Source: Bolinopsis microptera (lineage: Eukaryota; Ctenophora; Tentaculata; Lobata; Bolinopsidae). Taken from it: a stretch of DNA of 64,000 bases. Both the position numbers and the translations under genes were made by a program. Shown one piece after another: positions 33,101 to 45,100 of the stretch (the stretch's first letter is position 1; the number at the start of each line of letters is the position of its first letter). The notes under the pieces are model-generated. The model saw nothing but the letters and a program-made list of their open reading frames with translations. It was not told the DNA's origin and did no database searches. Location: contig NC_087079.1 in the NCBI RefSeq assembly GCF_026151205.1, positions 14,880,445 to 14,944,444 on the forward strand, read 5' to 3'.

Positions 33101-36100
33101 ACTACCGAAAGTGAAGTTGAACAAATTATTAGCAAGCTTAAGAATAAATCCACTCAAGACACTAAAATTGAACCCCTAAAAATTGTAAAAGACTGCCCCT
33201 CCTTCTGTAAAGTCTTGTCCATAATCATTAACACATCATTTAGTCAAGGTATCTTCCCATCATCTCTCAAAATAGCTAAAGTTATACCAATTCACAAAGG
33301 AGGCCGCAAATCCGACGCCACTAACTATCGACCCATATCTTTGCTGTGCACCTTTTCCAAATTGTATGAAAAACTTATGCATAATAGAGTAATGGACTTC
33401 CTTGACAAGAAAGGCTCGCTCTTTGAAGGGCAATATGGCTTCCGGCCAGGCCGATCCTGTGAGCATGCTCTTTTGGATGCTCAACACACGATTCTGAATT
33501 CCCTTGCCAAAAAGGAAGTTGCTCTATTACTCCTAGTCGACTTTAGTAAAGCTTTTGACGTTTTGTCTCATGATGTATTGATTGACAAACTCCAGCACTA
33601 TGGAATCCGTGGGCAAGCTTTGCAATGGTTTAAATCCTACCTGAGCACACGTCAGCAATACGTATGTTTGAATGGTATTAAATCAGCTCTTAAACCTATT
33701 ACATACGGAGTTCCACAGGGCAGTATTATGGGACCTTTGTTATTCCTAATCTACATCAATGATATGCCAAATATCAACAGTATGATAAAGTTTATACTCT
33801 ACGCTGATGATGCGAACATCATAATAAAAGGCAAAAATGCAAACGATGTTATACAAAAATTCAACCAATTCTCCCACGAGTTTGTACGCTGGGTTGACTG
33901 TAATGGACTTGCACTTAATCTAAAAAAGACCTGCTATATGCTTTTCGGTGTTAGAAATACTGATAATACTCCAAATATTCATATTGCAGACACACAATTA
34001 GAACGTAAAAGGGAAGCACGGTTCCTTGGCGTTATAATGGATGATAAACTAACATGGTCTAAGCATATAGCAGCTGTTAGATCAAAAATGATGCGGTATG
34101 TAGGAATTATGTATAAAATAAAACGTTACCTATCGATTCAAATAAGGCTACAGATATATCAAAGTTTTGTTCAATCGCATTTAAACTTCTGTTCAATTGT
34201 ATGGGGGTTTGCAGCAAAAAATCACATTGAATCACTCTTCTCACGACAAAAACAGGGTATCAGGGCAGTAATGCCAGGTCACATTAATTACTTTTACAAA
34301 GACGGTCGACTGCCAGAACACACAAAACAATTTTTCAATAACAATGGTATACTCACGGTGCACAGTGTTATTGTAAAAAACACACTAATTCTCATGCACC
34401 GAATCAAACATTTCCGCAGCTCAGTCCCTCAACAAATCTGTATGACTATCCCAGAAAATGCACCCACTGCAAACTCAGATCACGTGACTGCAGCATCCTG
34501 GTTAGCCGAGTACAACACCACACATTTCAGATCTTCGATGTTCTTCAAAGGACCTTTACTCTCAATTTATGCTGTAAATGCAAATGTAAGCACCCTACCC
34601 ACACTTTTTTCCATAAACCTTTTTAAATCGGCTACAAAACGCATGCTCTTGAACCTGCAGAGTGAAAATGATGATGACACGTGGCCCAGTTTCTTATTAC
34701 ATAATATTCCAGGTCTAAGAAGGTCACAACGTGTTTGAAAGTTACTGGACACAACGGTCATTATATCATTTTAGTGAATTAGTTAATTAGTTAATTAGTA
34801 AATCAGTTATTAGTCATATGGTTATTATTAAGTACTATATATTATATGATATTACAAAAATAAACTATGAATATATATTTGCACACAAAAAAACCAGAAC
34901 AAACTGATCACAGACTAGCAGCAACTAATATTAATGGATTAGCCACACATCCTAAATTCCAGGTCCATATTTACACTGCCACATTCCCCACTATCACTAT
35001 TTTCCTATCAGCACAAACCGTAATTAATTGATTTCAACAATCACAAACACTACATATCCAACTAATGGCATAACATAGCAATATCTACGATATCCTAAAT
35101 CAGTCCCTAACAAACTTAGCGCGAGTCTGAAAGGCTGTTGGAAGCACAGAGTGCTCCATATTTTGTTTTTATCAATAAACCTTTTTTTTTCATTTTTTTT
35201 TTTTTTATAAATTTATTAACTGCGTGCAAATTTGTGTTTCAGATTTGATCTATTTATGATATATATTTATGATTATGTAATAAAGTTATTAATATTATAT
35301 TCGTAAACATTGGCTGGCTTACAAACCAGTCCCCAAACAAAACATTTGACAGCGTTTTAACTAGTTAAAACACTATAAATCTATTAGGGGGGGGGGGGGG
35401 GGTCCACGTTAAAAAAAGTTAAAAAAGTTAAATTAATTAATGTTAAATTTCAAAATTCAGGCTTAGAAAGTTTAACTTTTTTAACATAAACTCAAATTTG
35501 GGTTGAAATTGCGATGGAGTGAATATTCTAGACTAGTTTACTTTTAGGTCATGCGTTGGTATTTTTGTTCATTAGTCATTACATGTAGGAATATAGGAAT
35601 GCCCATGACAACAGTAAAACAGTCATATAACATAGGTACAACCGATAAATAATTGATACATTTGATCATTACAATAATAAATTATAATTCATAGAAATAT
35701 AAAACAGCTGATTCATAAATAATTTTTTTTTAAACAACAGATTCCATTCACAGTGTCAACACTGAAAATAGGGCTATGATAATCTATATCATTAAATCTA
35801 GTGATACTAATCGTAATGAATTAATAACTGAATAAAATTCTAATGATGTTTCATAAAAGTTATCGCTCAAACAAAGAGTCACTGTGTCACGATATTATAT
35901 TACAAAATTAAAAAACAGTGTCAATGAAGTAAAAATTTTTCATTACAGGTGTTACTGTAATAACGTAAATAAAAGAACTTGAGGTTCTAATTTGAAGTTA
36001 CTTATATCTTCTTCTTCGTAGGGGGCAGTGGTCTTTACTACTAAGGAATAGATCAAAACCACTATAAGATAGAGCATTGAAGCCCTGTGCTTACCCCGGT

Positions 36101-39100
36101 AAAGTTAATCTGTGAAGAAAGCAAGGTTAAGCCTTGTCCTCTCTACATTTGGTAAAACGTTTTGTTGCTTGTATAAAGCCGATGATCCTTGGTAATGAGA
36201 ACTTGTCCACTATATCTGTCACACTGAGGTAGAAGGAGTCAAAGTATCCTCCTCGCTGGTAAGACCATTTCGGGCACTGACCAATAAAGTGGTTCATTGT
36301 CTCCTCTTCCATGAGACAGTGTGGACAGGTTTTAGGGACAGTTGTCGGCTTGTACTTATTGATGTGATAGTTTAATTGACAATGTTCCGTGAGGAATTGT
36401 GTTGCTGTTCTTGTGCTCTCTTTGCCAAGTTTCGGGATTGATCTGGCGAACTTTTGTCTCCATACTCGTTTAAAGTGAGTGTTGGTTAAAGTTCTCCATC
36501 TTTCCCTCATCTTCCGATGACTTATACTCCGCAGTGCTCCCTTCCATAATACTTTTGGTATTGGTAGTTGCACTTGAACGGAGTCCAGATTGTCGGAGCC
36601 TTTTTTGGCAAGAGAGTCTGCCTTTTCGTTGCCATCGTAGCCTTTGTGAGCTGGTATCCATCGTAGTAGGACTTGATTGTCCATTGCTAGTTGGTTAAGC
36701 TCACTTATAGCCGTGCTGGTGCTTTTAGATTTGACTTTGATGTTGCTCATTGCCATTATTGTCGCCTGGCTATCGCAGTGTATGATTATTTTTCTAGTTT
36801 TGGTCCCAGATTCCCGTAATATTTTTGCCACAGTGCCTACGGCAAAGGTTTCGGCCTGGAAGACGGTTGAGTTGATTCCTAGGTGGTATGACTCCTCACA
36901 TGTGGGGTTGTCGTTGTCCACAATGTACACTCCTGCTCCAACTTTTTCATTCATTTTGGAGCCGTCTGTGTAACATTGTATAGTATTGGTATCATTCTCG
37001 ATTACCTCATACTCAGAGAGTCGGGGAATTTCTGTGTTGAAGCCAATAGATCAACATTCAGTGATGTTGTCTGTTGATCTTGTCCTTCAGAGTTGAGACT
37101 GATAGCCTTTAGTTACTGTTCATTAAGTTTTGTGTGGGTGATTAGGTTGCCCTTCTTGTTTACCATCGGCTCATATATCCACTGGTTGTTGGATTTGAGT
37201 CTGAGAGCTCCTTTTGCTGCTTCCTCTTCCATCACCAGATCAATAGGGATGATTCCGGTGATGATGTCTAGTCACACTCTAGTGCTGCTCCGGGAGTCGA
37301 TGGTAACCCTCCAGAGTTACTTATATCATTTAACCTGAATATAAAAGTCTATCATTAAAATAATTTTCACTATAGTTATAGTGCAGCCGAGTCCTTATCG
37401 TCGTTCATATATTTTAGAACTTCACTTGTAATACGATTAACATCATACGGTTGAGGAATCTTCATTATATAACGACATACATCATTATTCAGTAATGAAA
37501 ATAGATGTTCCTCAATAATCTCTTCCTCGGACATTCCTGATGTCCCAAGACTAGGGAGGCTACCTCTTATGGCCAAACAACTGGCTAAATGGCTCTTTAG
37601 ATTATGAGAGCATCTATGTTTTGAAACAGAACTTCGATCTGGTTGTTTCACTTTCACACACCCCAATAGGTTCTTTACCTGCTTTAAGACTTCAGGGACT
37701 TCATTTTCAATATCTTCCGGGCTATCAATTACATTTAGATATTTCTTTGAATCCTGATTATTTTTTATTTCATTCAACGATCTATGCACAAGTTCCTCAT
37801 CGTCACAACTTTTCAAATTGCTTGGACCTAGTGATCTAGTTAACTCTAGCATTACCGCAATGTGGGAAATCAAGGCAAAAGAATGCTTCCCTGTCACATT
37901 TGCATGGACATAATTAGTAGACAGCTTTCCTTGTATTTTTGGAATAGTTTGAATAGTTTCCGATGACAAGATTGGTTTCACTCTAGCTATTGGGCATGGC
38001 TGATGCACAGTATTCTGCACCACATCATCCGTACTCTTTGTTCCATTCTGACATTCCGGGGTAGGTAAAATACTCATCATCCGACGACGTCTTTTCTTAG
38101 ATTTTAGTCTTAATACCCGCTCCATGGATCGCACAATTGATAACGTAGGACACCTGGATTTTTTTCCTCCGAAAATATTGTATATATTCTGTAGGCAAGC
38201 TTCCTCTAAAGAACACCCAAGTCTGAATAGAACCCTTTGAATTGCTTTGGCCTTGATAATCTGGCCAGGTACCATGTCGTTACACTTCCTCAATTCAATT
38301 TCAAAATTCGTCCTGACCGTGCATCTATCTTTAATCGTTTCGGCATCGAGCGCCTTTCTTCCGGATTTCTCCTTACAAAGTTTGTTTTTCGGCGTGGAAG
38401 TGCCATCTTCTGTGGCGAATCTTGTAGAAAGTTTGTTTAAAACAGTCTCTTTCTTCGCAATCACAGGCTTATCACCTTTTCCATCATGTACTGGCAGTCT
38501 AATTGTACTTAGAGAACTTGTTGGAGGAGTATTTCTAGAGTTCAATTTGTCCCGATTTCCCTGCTGATTATCATTCTTGATTGCAGTTCCACCTTCAATG
38601 AGTCGTGTAGACAACTTGTTAAGTGCTGTTTCCTTCTTTGAATTTAACGCTTTCTTGCTGCTGTTTATCTTATCAACATCAACTGGTCGTCCAATTGTGA
38701 ATTTAGGATTTTCTACTGTGGGAGTTCTCGTGGTTAAATTATCAGTGTTAGCCCGCAAATGCTCCTTCTTCTTCAGACCCGTCGATGAAGATTTATCCAT
38801 AATCGTCAATTTGCTTTGCACCGTCGGTTTCTTAATCTTTGGAATCCTAAAAGTAGGGACAGCTCTCCTCTTGAATGAGTTGCTCGTTATTATCGCAGTA
38901 GTGATAACATCAGCAGATGATTCGTCTTCAGAATCATATTGAGTTCTAGGTTTTGATGAATCAGCAGCCCTTTTTGAAGTGTTGACAACAACTGATACGT
39001 CCTCAGTATATGGTTCGGGTACAGGGATTGCAGCTAGAGGAAGCTCCGGAGTATCAATACCTGATGATGTGTCCTCAGTAGATGGTTCGGGTACAGGGAT

Positions 39101-42100
39101 TACAGCTACAGGAACCCTTCAAGCGAATGAGCGACTCTCCTGATGCCTTCGCTAAATTGCAACGTAAACATCTGTCGTATGCGAGACTTTCCATAACCCT
39201 TCCGCACTTACACCGCCAAGCCATATTCTTTTTTCCTATTATATGAATGATTATATTAGTAAATTATACAATTATGTGTATAATATATAGATACAAGGTG
39301 TTTTTTTGTAGAGTTATCAAATCAGTTACAACTACAGAAAACAATTGCAAGAGCGAGGTACTACTAGTACTAAAGGTCAACACTCATAATTGAGTTTAAT
39401 TTGGGTAATTATGTTAAAATTTGAACCGATTAGTCAGCCAAAATCTGATTTTTAATTTATGTTAAAAAAGTTAAAAAAGTTAAAGTAATTAATGTTAAAT
39501 TCCAAAATCTCGATCTTAGAATTTAACTTTTTTAACGTGGACCCCCCCCCCCCTCTATTACATTTATTGAAAACGTTACAGAAGGAATTGTAAATGTACA
39601 GGGTGGGCCAAAAGTCAGTACCCATACGTTGGCCTTTATAGCTCAGTCACTGAGTGCCCAATTTAAATACTTCTTTCTGGTATGACTTAGTACCACCACT
39701 GGTTCGAGGAATTTGTCAACTCGAAAAATATTCGCGTTCATTTTTTTCAAATGGAGGTTCATTTTCACATTTATTTGATAGTTTGGATAGTCGGATCAAG
39801 CTAAATATTATTGAATTGTGTTTGGCCATTCGAATTACGTTTGTCCTGAAAGAATTAGAACTGTAGCTTCTCAGATGACCGAGATATGAAGCATAACGAG
39901 TTTATTCATTACGTGTGATCAGGTGATTGGTTTACCTAATCACGTGATAAGGTGCCCCCGTTAACTACCCCGTTAAACATTATGGGAATTGTTAAGGGTG
40001 CCCAATTAAGGTGTCGTGTCACGGTGTCACATAATCACCCAGTCAAAATTGATAACGAGATACAGAAAATGCTTGATAACTTCGTCATTTCTAATCCGTT
40101 TTGCCTCATATTTTCGGATCATATGCAACATTTAATAATCTACCGTCTCTGAAAAAATTAGGCGTTCAGCATGTTCAGAGAAAACAATATAGGTGTTTTA
40201 ATATTGAATGGGCGTGGTCTAAAATATTCGAATTTTCAAATTTTGACGACGGAATCCTCGAACCAGTAAGTACAGTATGCCATCTGCAAAGCAACAGCTC
40301 TCAAATATAAAACACGGCGGAGCTATTAAGGCCAACGTATGGGTACTGACTTTTGGCCCACCCTGTAGTACGAGGGGTCCTAATTCTCCTCATGTCCTAA
40401 GATGGTGTTTCCCTTGTCCCATAATCAACTATCAAGGACAAAAGAAAATCGCGTTTATTTAGGCCAAAAATCGCGGCGCCGCGACATGCCAAACTAGGCA
40501 AAATCGCGGCGAAAGATAATGTATTTGCAGAGCAAAGTCAGATGTCATATGTAATATTCGTCAATGCTGTTAAATACGTAACGTTTCAAACAAAAGTATG
40601 GATACGCAAACGTATTTGTCGCCGAAAATTGTCGTACTTCGATTTCCACGAGTAAGAACGATTTTTTACAATAAATTTTGATCTGCGCGTGTATTTCGGA
40701 CAAATTTTAGACGTATTCTGGGCAAAATTTAACAGGATCTAAATTCAATTTTTTTCGGGCTTATTAATTGGAAACTTCACGTATTCTTATGTATTTCTCT
40801 CGAACATTGAATACACCATATTTAGATTAGCAATAAATACTGAGCAGAGCCTGCTTTTAGATCAGCCCTTCCAGACGATCTCGAAAGTTCCTCCCAGCTC
40901 GCCAGACCTCGCCAGAACGGAACTCGATGTTCCACTTCGAATCTGTACTCATATACATAATATTATTAGTTAACTTGTGTTAATACTTTACCATACTACA
41001 CGTAATCAAACAAATAAACCCTGTTTACAATGAGATAACATCACGTGATCGAATATATTGTTTTGATAACAAAGCTAGAGACTGAGGGGTATGGAGCACA
41101 CTGCTTTTCATGTGTTTTATAGACTGACCATGAGTTCCTTTTCACAAATTGTAGTCTTAACTAAAGATTATCTTTTGTGGGGACCGAGGGCTCATCGTCC
41201 GAGTATAAAGCAGACACTCCTAAATCATAATATACAAGGTTCTTTTCCTTCACTGAGGGTGAGACTCCTGCCTCCTGGCAATTCAAGATGTATAAATCTA
41301 TAGAATTACCCGCATAGAAGGTTTTACAATCAGATGACTCATGACTGGGGCAGAGTTTAGTCAATATTATAACTTTACAACATAATATTGTGTGGTTATT
41401 ATATGTGTATATACCTTAAGAAATTAGTTTTAAACTAATTACAACACTACAAATCTATTACATTTATTGAGGACGTTACAGAAGGAATTAATTTAATGTA
41501 GTTTGAGGAGTCCTCACTCTCCTCACGTCCAACAATGGCGTTTCTCTTGTCGCTAATATGTGTATACCTTAAAAACGACAAATTTACTCCAATGGTATCC
41601 AATGGTGTAAAATGGTGTAAAATGGTGTAAAATGGTGAATGATTTTGATGGTGAATCGGGTTTCCAAATTGTAAAATTTCACCATTTTTCACCATTGGAA
41701 ACCTGTCATTTGTCAATCTATTATCAACTTGTATTGCTATCTGATGATAATAATGATAATGAAATTTCTGCATATTTTTTTCATGATTTAAAAAATTAAT
41801 TCTACTTTCCAATATTTTATGTTACTTCATGAAAAAAGTTTGATCCTAACCATAGTTATGGGCATGCCGATCTCATTGTACACAGCGATACCAAGTACAC
41901 AAATATGATGAAACTAATAACGGCCGATCGTGATGGTGTGAAAAAGTACGGTATTAGGTCAATAGTGCGATACCGCACCCACCGCACTTATATGTTTCCT
42001 CTGCATAGAATTTTAAAACAGAATATCAAACACAAACTAACCTAAAGAAATATCGACAGGATTCCATTGGTTTCTGAATGTTCCATTGGTTTGTTTCAGG

Positions 42101-45100
42101 ATCATAATACTCCATACTCCGAAGATAGGTTTTATCATTACTCCTTCCACCTACTGCGTATATCCTGACAGGGTATTAATGTTATAAATAGTTTGGAAGT
42201 CACAAATAAATCATAAACTATTTTGAAGGATTGGAGGGGGGTTCTAGAAACATATCTTTATGTTTCTAGATCCCCCTCCAATCCTTCAAACCCCCTTTAA
42301 ACTATTTATAGTTTTATCTGTAGATGAAACGACGTTGGTTTTTTCAGAGGCTTTCAAACACGTACATCCTCCTAGTCCTACCCAGGTGACAAGACTTATG
42401 AGCCCCGCTTATAATACAGTGAAATGAGCACTGTATAGTGTCTAGAAGCTAAGGTTATTGAAGCCCCCGCGGCCAGATAATTCCCATGTGGAAATGCTCA
42501 CTAAATCTCACAGACGGAAAATGAGTGAGTACGGTTTAATCTGTCTTTGAAGATAAATTTAGAAATGTGAGCTGATGAACAGGACTGAATTTAGACATAT
42601 AGCTGTAAGAAGCGGGAATCGGACACGAGGGCGGAGGACATACGAGGGCGGTACTTTCCTACACCCTTTCAGGAAAGTGCCGCCATTGTGTCCTACGCCC
42701 TCGTTTCTTTCACCCTTGTATTCACCGCCCTCTCGTCCTATACTCGTGATGCTAGAAAAACATCACGTGTAACGACCACCTGTTCGCACTACAATTGTCA
42801 CGTTTACCATCATAATCACGGAGCAGCATTAGGCGACTCTTGAAGCAAGTTCTTAGGGCTCCCTCACGAGGAGAAGTGCCTCAGTACGTCAGCACCATTC
42901 TAGCTACCTTCTTAAGCTCGCACTTTCAGCTGAGAAGCTCACTTCACTATAGCTCGTTGAACTTCTCTTGTACAATGATCAAGGTATTTCTGGTGTCTGC
43001 ACTGTTCGCAGTAGCAAGCGGAAACCTCTTTATTGGTCTGCACTACACAGATACGCAAGGTGGCGATAAAGAATTGGAAATTGGCGTCAACATGAACCTC
43101 AACGGAGTATCGAACTGGAACAACAATCTGTCCAGATACAAGATTACCGGAGACGAGACCTGGGAATTCTACGACAACGACAACTTCACTGGAGAGCCCA
43201 TCTTCGTAAAATCAGGACCCCTGGATTGGACCAGAGTTGACGGTGTCTTCAACGACAAGGTTTCATCTGTGAAAATGTCTTCACCATTGTACGCTGGACT
43301 TCACTACACAGATGCACAAAGAGGTGATAGAGTCCTGGCGGTTAACGGACCAGGAAACCTGGTTGGTCTTGACAACAATCTGTCCAGATTCAAGATCCCC
43401 GGAGCAGAAACCTGGGAGTTCTACGACAACGCTGACTACGCTGGAGAACCACTCTTCGTAAAGACAGGACCACTGGATTGGACCAGAGTTGATGCTGTCT
43501 TCAACGACAAGGTTTCATCTGTGAAACTGGCTGGACCTCTGGTAAGGATCTTGTCTGGAGATAACGAGCCGGTGGACTCAGGAGTCAACAGTTTCCAGTT
43601 GTCAGAGGGGAGTTCAGTACAAGCTGTGAAGGGAGATTACACCTGCACAGCCAACTAGACCAACAAACTGTTCTTAAAAAGCAAGTCTTATTTTTTTTCA
43701 GTTAGATTTTATAGATTTTTTGAGATTCAGAACTTTTATTTGTCTTGAGGGATCCAATATTGTCATGAATATATCTTATAATTTTATTTTCGGTTAATTT
43801 TATCGTCATTTCTCTTGAACCTGAAAACCAATAAAAATAACCAAATAAAAGGAAAAAAATGAGGTAAAAAGTAAAACTGACTTGTTGTTGAGAGCGGCAA
43901 CAGCAGCACCAGCCCGACCGTGGTTCATGTCCGATATCTGCTGCCAGGACCCCCTCTCGTGTGAGAACCTCTCGCATGTCTTGTGACGGGACTGCTTGTC
44001 TCGGCCTCCTGAACACCGGGAATATGTGTAATTATCACCGGGAATATGTGTGATTATCACCGGGAATGTGTGTGATTATCACCGGGAATGTGTGTGATTA
44101 TCACCGGGGATGTGTGTGATTATCACCGGGAATGTGTGTGATTATCACCGGGAATGTGTGTGATTATCACCGGGAATGTGTGTGATTATCACCGGGAATG
44201 TGTGTGATTATCACCGGGAATGTGTGTGATTATCACCGGGAATGTGTGTGATTATCACCAGGAATGTGTGTGATTATCACCGGGAATGTGTGTGATTATC
44301 ACCGGGAATGTGTGTGATTATCACCGAGAATGTGTGTGATTATCACCGGGAATATGTGTAATTAACAAGACCCTGACCAGTATCACACCACAAACCACCG
44401 ACCTATGGCGTAAAGATTGTCTCCAATGACGGCGGCGCCTGCGCCATTACGTGCGCGCGTCATGTTAGGAATACTGGTCCACACATCAGTTATAGGATCA
44501 TACATCTCCACAGTGTCGAGGAACTCGTTACCGTCGTGTCCACCTGGGGTAGTGGGGTTATCCAGTCTTAAAAACGGTCGTTTGTAACATTTGGTTCTCT
44601 GGTAACCACGTGCAAATAACTTTCAAAACCAGAATCTTAACATCGCTATTATTCTCCTTCTCTTTTCCCGGAAGCTTTAGAAAACTTTTCCCGGAAATTT
44701 TATAAAAATGTAAATTTCATCCATATCATTTAGGTATTTCAATTATGTTACAATGGTGTCTGAGGTCAGCAGAGCACCAGACACTATTATCAGAAACTAA
44801 AAATAAAACGTTTCAGGCCACATTGGAAATAAGCAGCTGAGCACTAACTTGTAGTGACTAGTGATCAATTGTTTTAATCAGCTCCCGTTAGAATTAAGAT
44901 TACATCCACAGAGCTTATCAAACATTCTGCATTAACAAATAATCTCGATTGGAAATTATTAAGTTATTTCCAGAGGCGGCTTTCCTAATAAATTAAAGTT
45001 CGTGCCACTTATTGCTCACCTACCTACAAAATATACAGATCACTTACCTACGGCGTATATTTTGCCGTTCATGAGAGCAATGCCGTGACTGCCTCGTTTG

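Larger units (their letters stand above)
35387..39553. mobile_element. 4.2-kb G-tract-capped TIR element with 7-bp target duplication
   Basis: The left end is a run of about 16 G then TCCACGTTAAAAAA; the right end is the inverse (TTTTTTAACGTGGA then about 12 C). TCTATTA flanks both sides (35380-35386 and 39554-39560). A related unoccupied site at 41430-41462 (AACACTACAAATCTATTACA) joins the two flanks with a single TCTATTA, supporting a 7-bp duplication. Each end also contains a ~80-bp imperfect hairpin, GTTAAAAAAGTTAAA...TTTAACTTTTTTAAC, so the ends match in both orientations. It encodes a minus-strand protein of unknown family and contains a LINE RNase H fragment. The superfamily is not recognised. 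Confidence 0.85.

Noticed and set aside
44012..44365. Possible CRISPR-like array
   Set aside because: Units are contiguous 22-bp copies without unique spacers, in an animal-type genome.
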